Under the pieces are notes generated by a model. It did no database searches, had not been told where the DNA came from, and worked only from the letters and a program-made list of their open reading frames with translations. Both the position numbers and the translations under genes were made by a program. Below are positions 7,359 to 17,242 of a DNA stretch of 64,000 nucleotides, piece after piece (the stretch's first letter is position 1; each line of letters opens with the position of its first letter). The DNA comes from Acinetobacter sp. ANC 4169 (GTDB lineage Bacteria; Pseudomonadota; Gammaproteobacteria; Pseudomonadales; Moraxellaceae), in assembly GCF_002135355.1 (NCBI RefSeq), contig NZ_NEGE01000010.1:8287-72286 (forward strand), given 5' to 3'.

Positions 7359-7586
7359 TAATGATTTATCATGTTCCACGCTTATTATTTAAACAATGTT
7401 CCACGACTTTGATTAGCTCATATTAATAACGTTTGAGCCAATAAAATCAATATTCAATAATTATAAATTTTTAACAGCAATATAAAGTCATAAACATTTT
7501 TTTAAACAATCAAAGAAAAAACTTTCAGCATAGCCACCACGCCCTAAATTTTGTAGAATAGCGGTTTTCCCTCATGGTGCTTTTTT

Positions 7587-8072
7587 ATGACCGCCTGGAC
7601 TGCTCACGTTACTGTCGCCACCGTTATTGAAAAAAACGGGAAATTCCTGTTTGTTGAAGAACATACAGCAGGTGTAACGCACACGGTCTATAATCAGCCA
7701 GCAGGTCATGTCGAGTGTGGGGAAACCTTAATCGATGCGGCTATTCGCGAAACCATGGAAGAAACAGGACATGTCATAGCAGTAGATTCCCTGCTGGGCA
7801 TTTACACCTATACCCCGCCCATGTTTCCAGACCGTACCTATTTCAGATTTTGCTTTTTAGCACATGTACTGGAATATTTTCCAGAAGCTGAACTGGACAA
7901 AGGCATTGTCGGCCCACAATGGATGACACTGGATGAATTGCTCGAAACTGGTCGTGCACGTAGTCCCCTAGTCATTAAAGCCGTCAAAGATGCCCTTTCA
8001 GGTCAGAAATATCCTTTATCGCTCGTTTATGAGCACCAAAATTCTCCCTTAATTTCAAATTTGGATGCTTAA
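7587..8072 (+). CDS. nudJ: Nudix hydrolase, NudJ-type phosphatase
   Basis: 161 residues with a complete Nudix box, Gx5Ex7REUxEExGU, from G40 to G61 ([14 protein letters not shown] then RETMEETG). NudJ (YmfB) is a small cytoplasmic pyrophosphatase acting on nucleoside tri- and diphosphates and on hydroxymethylpyrimidine pyrophosphate. The conserved nudJ-mnmA-hflD-purB order of gammaproteobacteria supports the assignment. Its stop at 8070-8072 is followed five bases later by the preferred mnmA ATG; an alternative mnmA ATG at 8065 would overlap it. The two genes are almost certainly co-transcribed and probably translationally coupled. Confidence 0.9.
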   Translation: MTAWTAHVTVATVIEKNGKFLFVEEHTAGVTHTVYNQPAGHVECGETLIDAAIRETMEETGHVIAVDSLLGIYTYTPPMFPDRTYFRFCFLAHVLEYFPEAELDKGIVGPQWMTLDELLETGRARSPLVIKAVKDALSGQKYPLSLVYEHQNSPLISNLDA

Positions 8073-8076
8073 TCCT

Positions 8077-9210
8077 ATGCAACAACGTGTCATCGTCGGT
8101 ATGTCTGGTGGTGTAGATTCTTCTGTTTCTGCAGCACTTCTTCTTCAACAGGGTTATCAGGTTGAAGGACTTTTCATGAAAAACTGGGAAGAAGATGACG
8201 GCACGGAATACTGCACGGCTATGGAAGATCTGGCCGATGCCCAAGCCGTGTGCGACAAGATTGGAATTAAACTGCATACCGCCAACTTTGCCATGGAATA
8301 CTGGGATCGTGTATTTGAGCACTTTCTGGCTGAATATGCGGCTGGCCGTACACCAAACCCAGATATTTTATGTAATAAAGAAATCAAATTCCGTGCCTTC
8401 TTAGACCATGCCGTGAACTTGGGTGCAGACTTTATTGCAACCGGTCATTACTGCCGTCGTGGTGAAACCATGACCAACTCGCGCGGTGAAGAATACGCGC
8501 CTTTGTTACGTGGTTTTGACAATAACAAAGACCAAACTTATTTCCTGCATGCAGTCCATGGTCGTGAAATTAACAAAACCTTGTTCCCTGTGGGTGAAAT
8601 TGAAAAACCTGAAGTTCGTCGTATTGCTGAAGAATTAGGTCTGGCGACTGCAAAGAAAAAAGACTCCACCGGGATCTGTTTTATTGGTGAACGTCGTTTT
8701 AATGACTTCTTAAAGCAATATTTGCCTGCTCAACCTGGAAAAATCCTGCTAGATAATGGTAAAGAGGTTGGTGAACATCACGGCTTAATGTACTATACGC
8801 TCGGTCAACGCGGTGGTATCGGTTTGGGTGGCCTTAAAGGTGCAGCCGAAGGTGCCTGGTTTGTGCTTTATAAAGATATTGAAAACAACCGCCTTGTTAT
8901 TGGTCAGGGTCATGAACATCCACTGATGCAAAGTACTATACTTTGGAGTGAAGCGATTGACTGGGTGGCGGGTGAGCAGGATATTCCGGAAACAGGTTTC
9001 CGTTGTACCGCCAAAACCCGTTATCGCCAGCCCGATCAAGCTTGTGTCATTTATAAAGACAGCGATATGCCAAATGGTGTACGGGTTGAATTTGACGAAC
9101 CGCAACGTGCGGTGACTCCAGGACAAAGTGTAGTGTTCTACGCAGATGAAGTTTGTTTAGGTGGTGGTGTGATTCATCATACCAATGCCCCTAAACCTGA
9201 TTTTATTTAA
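8077..9210 (+). CDS. mnmA: tRNA-specific 2-thiouridylase MnmA
   Basis: 377 residues from ATG 8077, which begins [16 protein letters not shown] as in the Acinetobacter orthologue I remember; an ATG four codons upstream at 8065 would overlap nudJ. The PP-loop SGGVDSS binds ATP at the N-terminus. The catalytic cysteines are in [11 protein letters not shown] and [12 protein letters not shown]. The C-terminal beta-barrel contributes to substrate tRNA binding. The enzyme makes the 2-thio group of 5-substituted 2-thiouridine at wobble position 34 of tRNA-Lys, -Glu and -Gln, using sulfur delivered by IscS. Second gene of nudJ-mnmA-hflD. Confidence 0.96.
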   Translation: MQQRVIVGMSGGVDSSVSAALLLQQGYQVEGLFMKNWEEDDGTEYCTAMEDLADAQAVCDKIGIKLHTANFAMEYWDRVFEHFLAEYAAGRTPNPDILCNKEIKFRAFLDHAVNLGADFIATGHYCRRGETMTNSRGEEYAPLLRGFDNNKDQTYFLHAVHGREINKTLFPVGEIEKPEVRRIAEELGLATAKKKDSTGICFIGERRFNDFLKQYLPAQPGKILLDNGKEVGEHHGLMYYTLGQRGGIGLGGLKGAAEGAWFVLYKDIENNRLVIGQGHEHPLMQSTILWSEAIDWVAGEQDIPETGFRCTAKTRYRQPDQACVIYKDSDMPNGVRVEFDEPQRAVTPGQSVVFYADEVCLGGGVIHHTNAPKPDFI

Positions 9211-9225
9211 AAGGAAGCGACAGGC

Positions 9226-9957
9226 ATGGCTGAATTACCCTTTCAACAGCCTCAGACTTTGAATGTACGTCAGAACCGTGCTTTGGCGTTGGCAGCTGTG
9301 TTTCAATCGACACAGCTGACCCATATGACGGCCATGTCTGGGCAGCAGAGTATTGGCGAAAATGGGAGCTTCTATCTGGAGCAACTGATTAAAGCCAGCC
9401 TGAACATCCGCCCTACCGCCAATGAATCCTGTCAAACCTTAGACTTCTTTAATCAACTTGCCGATATCTCCCTCGGTTTAAAAACCTTAGAAAGCAGTAT
9501 TACCCAGCCCTTTAATAGCTCTCCCAAATCCCGCTTACCCAAACTCTCGAACGCCAAGCTGCCGATGAGCTATGCCATGGCATTGTTACAATTAGAGAAA
9601 AAAGTCTATAGTAATCCCAAATTTGTTGAAATCATTGAACAATCACAACAAAAAATTCTAAAACAGCTGTCTTTTTTCGATAATAACTATCTGCATCCCA
9701 GCATTATTGCCAACCTTGCCCAAACCTATATCGACACCGCGGGACAAATTAACCCCCGCATTATGGTCAAGGGCAATGCCGAAGCTTTTAAAGATAGTGC
9801 CCATACCAACCGAATTCGCGCTTCCCTGTTTACTGGCCTGCAACTGGCGCACTTGTGGCGTCAGCTCGGAGGTAGCTCATGGGGTATGATTTTCAGTAAG
9901 CGTAAGCTACTCCAGGATATTCAAGATCTTGCTCGTTTACAGTATCAGGTGGTTTAA
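9226..9957 (+). CDS. hflD: HflD family protein
   Basis: 243 residues, helical throughout, starting 15 bp after mnmA with AAGGA upstream of the ATG. HflD of E. coli is a membrane-associated cytoplasmic protein that modulates lambda lysogenisation through CII. In most gammaproteobacteria it simply sits between mnmA and purB and its basic cellular role is unclear. Recognisable pieces are [13 protein letters not shown], the [13 protein letters not shown] segment and a C-terminal [21 protein letters not shown] motif. Length is somewhat above the E. coli protein. The position is the strongest support. Confidence 0.9.
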   Translation: MAELPFQQPQTLNVRQNRALALAAVFQSTQLTHMTAMSGQQSIGENGSFYLEQLIKASLNIRPTANESCQTLDFFNQLADISLGLKTLESSITQPFNSSPKSRLPKLSNAKLPMSYAMALLQLEKKVYSNPKFVEIIEQSQQKILKQLSFFDNNYLHPSIIANLAQTYIDTAGQINPRIMVKGNAEAFKDSAHTNRIRASLFTGLQLAHLWRQLGGSSWGMIFSKRKLLQDIQDLARLQYQVV

Positions 9958-10012
9958 CCTGATTATGAGTGAGTTCATATTTTTTCGCTTTACGTTTAAT
10001 TCCAAAGTTTAA

Positions 10013-11410
<1,398 letters not shown>

Positions 11411-11423
11411 GCTTTTTATGTAA

Positions 11424-11495
11424 GGCTTCTTCCATCATCTTTCTAGTTTCTCCCTCTGGGAGAAATACAAAGAGGGTGTAAAAATGGAAGAAGCC
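11424..11495. repeat. 72-bp nested inverted repeat between purB and its terminator
   Basis: GGCTTCTTCCAT (11424-11435) is perfectly complementary to ATGGAAGAAGCC (11484-11495). Inside it lies a second hairpin-forming part, TTTCTCCC-TCT-GGGAGAAA (near 11447-11465), and a CCCTCT/AGAGGG pair. It does not look like a simple terminator because the T-tract terminator follows separately. It could be a small REP/MITE-like element or a structured 3' UTR. Confidence 0.6.
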
Positions 11496-11513
11496 CAATA
11501 TAAGCTAGATTAT

Positions 11514-11544
11514 AAAAAAGCGAAGCCTAGTGCTTCGCTTTTTT
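11514..11544. terminator. bidirectional intrinsic terminator
   Basis: GCGAAGC (11520-11526) pairs with GCTTCGC (11532-11538), with A/T runs on both sides. It lies between converging purB and the small minus-strand gene. Confidence 0.85.
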
Positions 11545-11560
11545 AATTCTATAATTATGC

Positions 11561-11803
11561 TTACTCAGCCAATGGACAATAACGTGCCCAATCGTCTTTC
11601 ATTTTTTCTAATTCTGCACCAGTTAATATATCGCTAAAATAAATATAGTAAGTGGTGTCTGGATATTGAATTTCATGACGGTACAACATGCCGCGCAAAG
11701 ACACAGTAAGCTCTTCCGGAAAATCATCTGCTAGATACAATTCTTCAAAGTCATAATTAAAATAGCAATTCTGTTTTGCTTCGAATGCTTCTGCAACAGC
11801 CAT
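11561..11803 (-). CDS. small acidic cytoplasmic protein of unknown function
   Basis: 80 residues from the ATG at 11803. An in-frame GTG two codons earlier overlaps the TAGGTAG ribosome-binding site, so the ATG is preferred. The protein is acidic with many Tyr/Phe/Asp residues (NYDFEELYLADDFPEEL, PDTTYYIYFSD) and has no signal peptide or membrane segment. I do not recognise the family. The bidirectional terminator at its 3' end and an identifiable ribosome-binding site suggest a real gene, probably a conserved Acinetobacter hypothetical. Confidence 0.55.
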   Translation of the reverse strand: MAVAEAFEAKQNCYFNYDFEELYLADDFPEELTVSLRGMLYRHEIQYPDTTYYIYFSDILTGAELEKMKDDWARYCPLAE

Positions 11804-11938
11804 GTACACTACCTAGAAATCATCAAATATATAAATGCAGTTTAACGGATTCACGCATGAAAAGCCTTTGCATATAATCAAATCATGATTCATAAATTTA
11901 AAATTGATTTAAAAAATAACCATGAGCATTAAACTTTT

Positions 11939-12103
11939 TTAACTGCCAATTCCGCCAACTGAATAGCCACGCAATCCCATAGCAAACACATCATTGCAAA
12001 TAAGCACATCAAAGATGGCATTGCTTAAATCTCATTTGCCATTACACTTAAACAGCAAAGCTTCTGCCTCACCTTTTGCCTTATTGATATCTAGATTGAA
12101 CAT
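11939..12103 (-). pseudogene. possible small gene broken by one TGA
   Basis: On the minus strand an ATG at 12103 opens 23 codons (MFNLDINKAKGEAEALLF and on to CNGK), then a TGA, then 30 more codons in the same frame (DLSNAIFDVLICNDVFAM and on to GYSVGGIGS) before TAA. The composition after the stop looks protein-like rather than random. It may be a decayed 54-residue gene or a chance reading. No family is recognised. It occupies most of the otherwise empty 11804-12108 interval, where I see no other feature. Confidence 0.25.
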
Positions 12104-12108
12104 AATAA

Positions 12109-12735
12109 ATGATTGAAACACAGCTTAGCCTTAAACATTGGATTTGCCTTGCCGTACTCTTACTGGCTGTCGCAATCGCCAGCATCCACCCGCTCGAGTT
12201 TGAGTCCTATTTACTGCATCAAGCTGGCACCGCATTTATGCTCGTGGCACTTTTGTGCTGCCAAAAAAAGATTGGCTTCACTTTTTACAGTTTTGCCTTA
12301 TATATTGGTTTTCTGCTCATTCATATTTTAGGCGCGCATTATCTATATTCTTATGTGCCTTATAATGAATGGCTAATTCAGTATTTTCATTTTGATTTAA
12401 ATCAAACTATGGGCTGGCCGCGCAACATGTACGACCGGCTGGTGCATCTGGCTTCAGGCTTATTGCTCTACCCAGTCTTTCTACGGCTGTTTCAAGTGTG
12501 GCTGCCATCAGTGAAACCCTTTTCGTTATTTCTTCTAGTCATTCAATTTGTCATGGCGACCGGCCTAATCTATGAATGGATTGAATGGTGGATTGCCATG
12601 GGCTTATCACCAGAAGATGCAGAAAATTATAATGGTCAGCAAGGTGATATTTGGGATGCGCATATGGATATGCTATTAGCGACCCTTGCAGCAATCATTG
12701 CAGGCTCCATTTGTTTACTCAAAGCGCCGAAGTAA
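12109..12735 (+). CDS. DUF2238 (YjdF-like) inner-membrane protein
   Basis: 208 residues with about six hydrophobic segments. The DUF2238 marks are visible: RNMYDRLVHLASGLLLYP in the middle, then YEWIEWWIAMG and the signature GQQGDIWDAHMDMLLATL near the C-terminus, with charged residues in the last membrane segments. The E. coli relative YjdF has no firmly assigned function. The gene is alone on its strand here and converges with two small minus-strand membrane protein genes, with only 11 bp between the stop codons. Confidence 0.8.
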   Translation: MIETQLSLKHWICLAVLLLAVAIASIHPLEFESYLLHQAGTAFMLVALLCCQKKIGFTFYSFALYIGFLLIHILGAHYLYSYVPYNEWLIQYFHFDLNQTMGWPRNMYDRLVHLASGLLLYPVFLRLFQVWLPSVKPFSLFLLVIQFVMATGLIYEWIEWWIAMGLSPEDAENYNGQQGDIWDAHMDMLLATLAAIIAGSICLLKAPK

Positions 12736-12746
12736 ACAGTGCCAAT

Positions 12747-13169
12747 TCAATCAAGCCATTTGATGATTTTAGAATCATTCATTTGAGGATTAAGCTTTCG
12801 GTCATAAAACTGGAAACAGACATGCTTGCCTGTATCTTTTTTAATGAGATTACCATCAATGCGTAAATGCCGTGAATATTTTGCGCCATCAAACAATAAC
12901 TCTACCCGCTCAAACGGCTTTCTTTTATGTACATTCCCTGCCGTCATATATGTTTGATAAGCTTGTACAACACCACAGGCTTTAGAATGACTATCCTTCT
13001 GCTGAACAGAAAACATCAAGTAAATGCCTAACAAAATTGAAGCCGGTGACAAAAGCATCATGTATAACTTAAAGGCATTTGTATTTTGTTTTTGATAATG
13101 TAATAAATAGATCAAAGGCCAAACAACCAAACACAGTAAAGCAGCTAGAATAAATAATAATTTAAACAT
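12747..13169 (-). CDS. two-helix membrane protein of unknown function, tandem paralogue A
   Basis: 140 residues. Two hydrophobic segments (about 3-23 and 35-55) anchor a C-terminal soluble domain of about 80 residues. That domain starts at a cysteine (KACGVVQAYQTY), contains FERVELLFDGAKYSRHLRID and ends VCFQFYDRKLNPQMNDSKIIKWLD. The gene immediately upstream on the same strand encodes the same architecture with matching motifs, so the two arose by duplication. I do not recognise the family. The beta-rich soluble part and membrane anchor could fit a cell-envelope role, which is inference. Confidence 0.6.
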   Translation of the reverse strand: MFKLLFILAALLCLVVWPLIYLLHYQKQNTNAFKLYMMLLSPASILLGIYLMFSVQQKDSHSKACGVVQAYQTYMTAGNVHKRKPFERVELLFDGAKYSRHLRIDGNLIKKDTGKHVCFQFYDRKLNPQMNDSKIIKWLD

Positions 13170-13210
13170 CCCTTAGATCCTACCTACAGGATAACTATGG
13201 CGAATCGCGA

Positions 13211-13639
13211 TCATTCATTGATCCATTTCAATATTTTAGATTCAGACAATTGCTTGTTTTTACTGCGATCATGAAACTCAAAGCATACATACTCGCCTTT
13301 TTGCTTTCGCGCTAGCTTTTCATCAAAACGAAAATGACGAAAATATTTTGAATCATCTAATTGCAAGGTTATACGCTCAAAGTAGTGATGACTATAACGT
13401 CTGCCTGTCGAATAGCTTTTATAATATTGCACGGTTCCACACGCTTGATAAACATCAATCGGTTTTTGAGTGTATAAATGAAAGCCAATGCCCACCATCA
13501 CAAAACCCGGTATGGCTAACAACATCGGTGCAGCTGCTTTCCAATCTTGCGGATCTACACGCGGGACAATATACAGGACGGCCAGCATCGGCAGCACTAC
13601 AGTCAGAATTAACCCAAAGATAACAAGAAAATTTGCCAT
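13211..13639 (-). CDS. two-helix membrane protein of unknown function, tandem paralogue B
   Basis: 142 residues with the same plan as its downstream neighbour: two N-terminal membrane helices, then ACGTVQYYKSY, FERITLQLDDSKYFRHFRFD and a closing VCFEFHDRSKNKQLSESKILKWINE. The shared ACGxVQ, FER, KYxRHxRxD and VCFxFxDR positions are what identify the pair. The genes are 41 bp apart and probably one operon. Unknown family and function. Confidence 0.6.
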   Translation of the reverse strand: MANFLVIFGLILTVVLPMLAVLYIVPRVDPQDWKAAAPMLLAIPGFVMVGIGFHLYTQKPIDVYQACGTVQYYKSYSTGRRYSHHYFERITLQLDDSKYFRHFRFDEKLARKQKGEYVCFEFHDRSKNKQLSESKILKWINE

Positions 13640-13710
13640 TATTTCTATTTATATTGTTGATATTTCAAGCGTTATATTAACACCAATCTTATTCTGAATA
13701 TCTGAAAATA

Positions 13711-13736
13711 AAAAAACGTGCCGAAGCACGTTTTAA
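13711..13736 (-). terminator. intrinsic terminator after sohB
   Basis: ACGTGC (13716-13721) pairs with GCACGT (13726-13731) around a CGAA tetraloop. The T-run is on the minus strand, downstream of sohB. Confidence 0.75.
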
Positions 13737-13756
13737 AAATCATTGAGGAAGTCAAA

Positions 13757-14719
13757 TCAAAGCTTTGGATCACGCAGCTGCACCAGACTTGCATTGGCTT
13801 TAGTCAATGATTCCATCACCTTATTCATCACAGCAGGCACTAGACCATCGGCCATTTGTGCTGCCTGCAAGCCTAACTTTTCACCCAAAGTCGGTTTACG
13901 GCGGGTTTCAATTACAAATACTTCATGCTGCGCTAATAAACCCAATAGATATTCATCTGAGGTTTGCAGTTTATCGACCAAGTTGAGTTCAAGCGCATCT
14001 TTACCATACCAATGCTCGCCTGTTGCCACTTTTTCAATGTTAAGTTGTGGACGGTATTTTTCCACAAAGTGCTTAAACAATTCATGAGTTTGCTGTAACT
14101 CTTCTTCAAACTTGGCTTTACCTTCTGCGGTATTTTCACCAAACATGGTCACGGTACGTTTAAACTGACCTGCAGTATAAAGTTCAAAGTCGATATGCTT
14201 TTCTTTAAGCAAGCGGTTAAAGTTTGGCACTTGCGCAACCACGCCAATTGATCCGACCACAGCAAAAGGTGCAGAGACAATTTCATTGGCAATACAGGCC
14301 ATCATATAACCGCCACTGGCTGCAACCTTATCGACACAAATGGTCAGATTAAAACCAGCATCTCGCAAACGCACCAGTTGTGCCGCAGCCAGACCATAAC
14401 CATGTACCATGCCACCCGGACTTTCCAGACGCACCACTACGCGATCGCGGCCTGCTTTTGCAGTGGACAAGATCAGGGTAATTTCTTCACGTAAATTTTC
14501 TACTGCAGATGCAGCAGTATCGCCCTTAAAGTCGAGTACATAAATTTTTTGATTATTTTTTTTACGTAACCGTGCTTCTTTGGAAAGCTGTTGAGTCAGT
14601 TGCAATAGTTCAAATTTAGATGCCGTGGCTTGTGCAATTTTTTTACGTTGTTCGTTTACACGGGCATTTAAATGGCTGATACGGATTTCAGCAGGCAATT
14701 TGGGGTTGTGAAATAACAT
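13757..14719 (-). CDS. sohB: SohB/SppA-family serine protease (family S49)
   Basis: 320 residues. The S49 core is clear: RLESPGGMVHGYG, then KVAASGGYMMACIAN with the catalytic serine, VGSIGVVAQVPN, and FELYTAGQFKRTVTMFGEN, which holds the catalytic lysine. SohB in E. coli is a membrane-tethered periplasmic protease. Here I see no convincing N-terminal membrane segment: the start (MLFHNPKLPAEIRISH) is charged and amphipathic, so the location is uncertain. A missing upstream exon-like extension is unlikely because the ATG has nothing open and hydrophobic before it. Transcribed alone and ended by the hairpin just downstream. Confidence 0.8.
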   Translation of the reverse strand: MLFHNPKLPAEIRISHLNARVNEQRKKIAQATASKFELLQLTQQLSKEARLRKKNNQKIYVLDFKGDTAASAVENLREEITLILSTAKAGRDRVVVRLESPGGMVHGYGLAAAQLVRLRDAGFNLTICVDKVAASGGYMMACIANEIVSAPFAVVGSIGVVAQVPNFNRLLKEKHIDFELYTAGQFKRTVTMFGENTAEGKAKFEEELQQTHELFKHFVEKYRPQLNIEKVATGEHWYGKDALELNLVDKLQTSDEYLLGLLAQHEVFVIETRRKPTLGEKLGLQAAQMADGLVPAVMNKVMESLTKANASLVQLRDPKL

Positions 14720-14870
14720 ACAGATATAAGCTCATTTAATTCATATTTATATTGAATAAGATGTGGGCATTGATGCAAAAATTCAATTTATATTTTGCAA
14801 ATAATTATCATTGATTAAAAATGACAATGAAATAGCTCTAGCTGTATAAATCCATACTTCAGTGTAACCA

Positions 14871-14898
14871 TAAAAAAAGAGCCTGACGGCCCTTTTTA
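14871..14898 (-). terminator. intrinsic terminator of the pst operon
   Basis: On the minus strand AGGGCC-GTCA-GGCTCT forms a stem with one G-U pair and is followed by a long T-run. It lies just after the pstB stop. The remaining 14720-14870 spacer before sohB is AT-rich and should hold the sohB promoter. Confidence 0.7.
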
Positions 14899-14910
14899 TG
14901 CACATAAAGA

Positions 14911-15837
14911 TTAACCAAAGCGACCGGTAATATAAGCTTCAGTCAATTGATGATCCGGCTGAGTGAAGACTTTTTCAGTCGAGTTCACTTCAATCAGATC
15001 ACCTAAATGGAAGTATGCGGTACGGTCAGATACACGCGCTGCCTGTTGCATCGAGTGAGTGACAATCGCAATGGTGTACTGAGTAGAAAGCTCAGAAATC
15101 AGTTCTTCAATTTTTGCTGTTGCAATCGGATCCAGTGCGGAACATGGTTCATCCATCAAGATGACTTCCGGACTCACCGCAATGGTACGCGCAATACATA
15201 AACGCTGCTGCTGACCACCTGAAAGACCTGTACCCGGCTGGTTTAAACGGTCTTTGACTTCATCCCAAAGTCCGGCTTTATGCAGGCTATTTTCCACAAT
15301 TTCTTCCAGATCGTATTTATCGCGTGCCAGGCCATGCAGCTTTGGACCATACGCCACGTTGTCAAAAATGGATTTCGGAAAAGGGTTTGGCTTTTGGAAT
15401 ACCATGCCAACCTGAGCACGGAGCAATACCACATCCAGATTCGGGTCATAGATATCCTGATTATCCAACATAACCTTACCGGTTACCCGGCAGCTATCAA
15501 TCGTGTCATTCATACGGTTTAAGGTACGCAGGAAAGTCGATTTACCACAGCCCGATGGACCAATAAAGGCGATCACTTCATTTTCATAAATCTTCAGGTC
15601 AATGCCTTTAATGGCTTCTGCTTCACCATAATAAACATGCACATCCGAAGTACTCAGTTTCACATTCGACGTTTCATTTTCTTTCTTTGTAGAGGTGTGA
15701 GTGTCGAATTGAGAAACAAAAGCAGTACCTGAACGCTTTTGCTCTATTTCAGGAGAGGTAAATTGTTTCTGTTCTGGATTCACGGATTCATCCTGTTCTA
15801 ATGAATTTGTTGTTGCTGTAGCTGTTACTGTATTCAT
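14911..15837 (-). CDS. pstB: phosphate ABC transporter ATP-binding protein PstB
   Basis: 308 residues. ABC ATPase motifs are intact: Walker [10 protein letters not shown] (93-101), the Q-loop in [12 protein letters not shown], signature LSGGQQQR, Walker [14 protein letters not shown] and the switch histidine in IVTHSMQQ. The core from about residue 60 aligns with PstB. The first 58 residues are a Thr/Glu/Ser-rich low-complexity extension longer than in E. coli PstB. PstB powers high-affinity phosphate import through PstC-PstA. It starts 13 bp after pstA and is the last gene before a terminator; no phoU follows in this window. Confidence 0.95.
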   Translation of the reverse strand: MNTVTATATTNSLEQDESVNPEQKQFTSPEIEQKRSGTAFVSQFDTHTSTKKENETSNVKLSTSDVHVYYGEAEAIKGIDLKIYENEVIAFIGPSGCGKSTFLRTLNRMNDTIDSCRVTGKVMLDNQDIYDPNLDVVLLRAQVGMVFQKPNPFPKSIFDNVAYGPKLHGLARDKYDLEEIVENSLHKAGLWDEVKDRLNQPGTGLSGGQQQRLCIARTIAVSPEVILMDEPCSALDPIATAKIEELISELSTQYTIAIVTHSMQQAARVSDRTAYFHLGDLIEVNSTEKVFTQPDHQLTEAYITGRFG

Positions 15838-15850
15838 ATATTGTCCTCAC

Positions 15851-17242
15851 TTACCAGCGCACTTCGAATTTCTTACGTAACCAGATGGCCAGGCTATTCA
15901 AACCCACCATCATGACAAGTAAGACAATAATTGCTGCAGCGGTACGTCCTTCAAAGAAGTTACGTAATTCATTGCCCTGCCATAAGAAAATTTGTACAGG
16001 TAATGCTGTGGATTGATCAAATGGCGTAGTCGGTACACTGGCAACAAAGGCACTCATACCAATCAGTAGTAACGGTGCGGTTTCACCCAAGGCCTGTGCC
16101 ACACCAATAATAGCACCGGTCAAAATACCCGGGATTGCCAGCGGCAAGACATGGTGAAATACCGTTTGTACACGAGAAGCACCCAATCCCAACGCTGCCT
16201 GACGAATTGACGGTGGCACGGCTTTGAGTGATGCACGGGTAGTAATAATGACCGTAGGTAGTGTCATCAGGCTTAAAACCAGACCACCAACCAAGGGTGC
16301 AGAAATTGGCAAATGCATCCAGCCAATAAAAATGGCAGCACCGAGCAAACCAAACACAATCGAAGGCACGGCTGCGAGGTTATTGATATTCACTTCAACA
16401 ACATCTGTAATCCAGTTTTTAGGTGCAAATTCTTCAAGATAGATGGCTGATGCCACACCAATTGGAATCGAGATAAAAATCACGATCAGCATCATGAACA
16501 ATGAGCCCATGAATGCACCTGCCAAACCGGAAGTCGCTGGAGAGCTGCGCGAGTCTGGATTGGTAAAGATATTGGTATTGAATGTATTTTCAAGCACGCC
16601 TTTGGCTTTAAGCTGATCGGCAAGCTGACGAATTTCAGGGCTAAGCTGTTGCTGATCATCAGGCAAACTGCGATCAATATTGCCTGCCAGCCAGACATCG
16701 ACATTGGCATCCGCCAAAATATTCATCTCTTTTTTCTGACCGATGAGTGCCGGATCTGCAAGCACCATATCACGTAAGCGGTAGGCTTCAGAACTGGTAT
16801 ACAAGCTGCCAAGCTCGTCTCGTTTTGCGGCAACGCTTGGATCTTTGGCAATGAGACCATTTACGATTAAAGCATCCCAATCCACCATGCCCATTTCAGT
16901 TTGCCAGGCAACATAACGCTCTTGAAAATGCGCCGGAGATTCGTCTGCTTTTTTAACCGGCTTCGCGCCCACATTAATTACAGTTGGATCAAAATAAACT
17001 GGAACAGTCATGCTGCTTTGCCAGAATGCCGGCAAGCCTTTCGCCAGAATGCTGCCAAATAACAGCACGACAAAAAACAGACCGGTAATGACCGCAGAAA
17101 AACCAAAAATGCGGAAGGTTTTTTCTTTACGATGTCGCTTTGCCAAAGAGCTGCTGATCTTTTGTTTACGTTTTTCACGTAATTCCGCGGCAACGCGTGG
17201 ATCAAGTACCTGATCCATGGAAGATGTCTTAGAAGTACTCAT
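15851..17242 (-). CDS. pstA: phosphate ABC transporter permease PstA
   Basis: 463 residues, much longer than the roughly 300 of E. coli PstA. After a basic cytoplasmic N-terminus and one membrane helix (about 47-70) comes a hydrophilic insert of some 150 residues (about 75-225) likely to be periplasmic. The standard permease core follows with the EAA-type loop (RQAALGLGASRVQTVFHHV) that contacts PstB. The ATG overlaps the end of pstC by four bases, so the two are translationally coupled. Together with PstC it forms the inner-membrane phosphate channel. Confidence 0.92.
   Translation of the reverse strand: MSTSKTSSMDQVLDPRVAAELREKRKQKISSSLAKRHRKEKTFRIFGFSAVITGLFFVVLLFGSILAKGLPAFWQSSMTVPVYFDPTVINVGAKPVKKADESPAHFQERYVAWQTEMGMVDWDALIVNGLIAKDPSVAAKRDELGSLYTSSEAYRLRDMVLADPALIGQKKEMNILADANVDVWLAGNIDRSLPDDQQQLSPEIRQLADQLKAKGVLENTFNTNIFTNPDSRSSPATSGLAGAFMGSLFMMLIVIFISIPIGVASAIYLEEFAPKNWITDVVEVNINNLAAVPSIVFGLLGAAIFIGWMHLPISAPLVGGLVLSLMTLPTVIITTRASLKAVPPSIRQAALGLGASRVQTVFHHVLPLAIPGILTGAIIGVAQALGETAPLLLIGMSAFVASVPTTPFDQSTALPVQIFLWQGNELRNFFEGRTAAAIIVLLVMMVGLNSLAIWLRKKFEVRW

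Noticed and set aside
7371..7405. Two direct copies of ATGTTCCACG resembling half of a ParB parS site
   Set aside because: parS needs the palindrome with GTGGAACA-type second arms. Here both copies have the same orientation and no second arm, so no partition site can be claimed.
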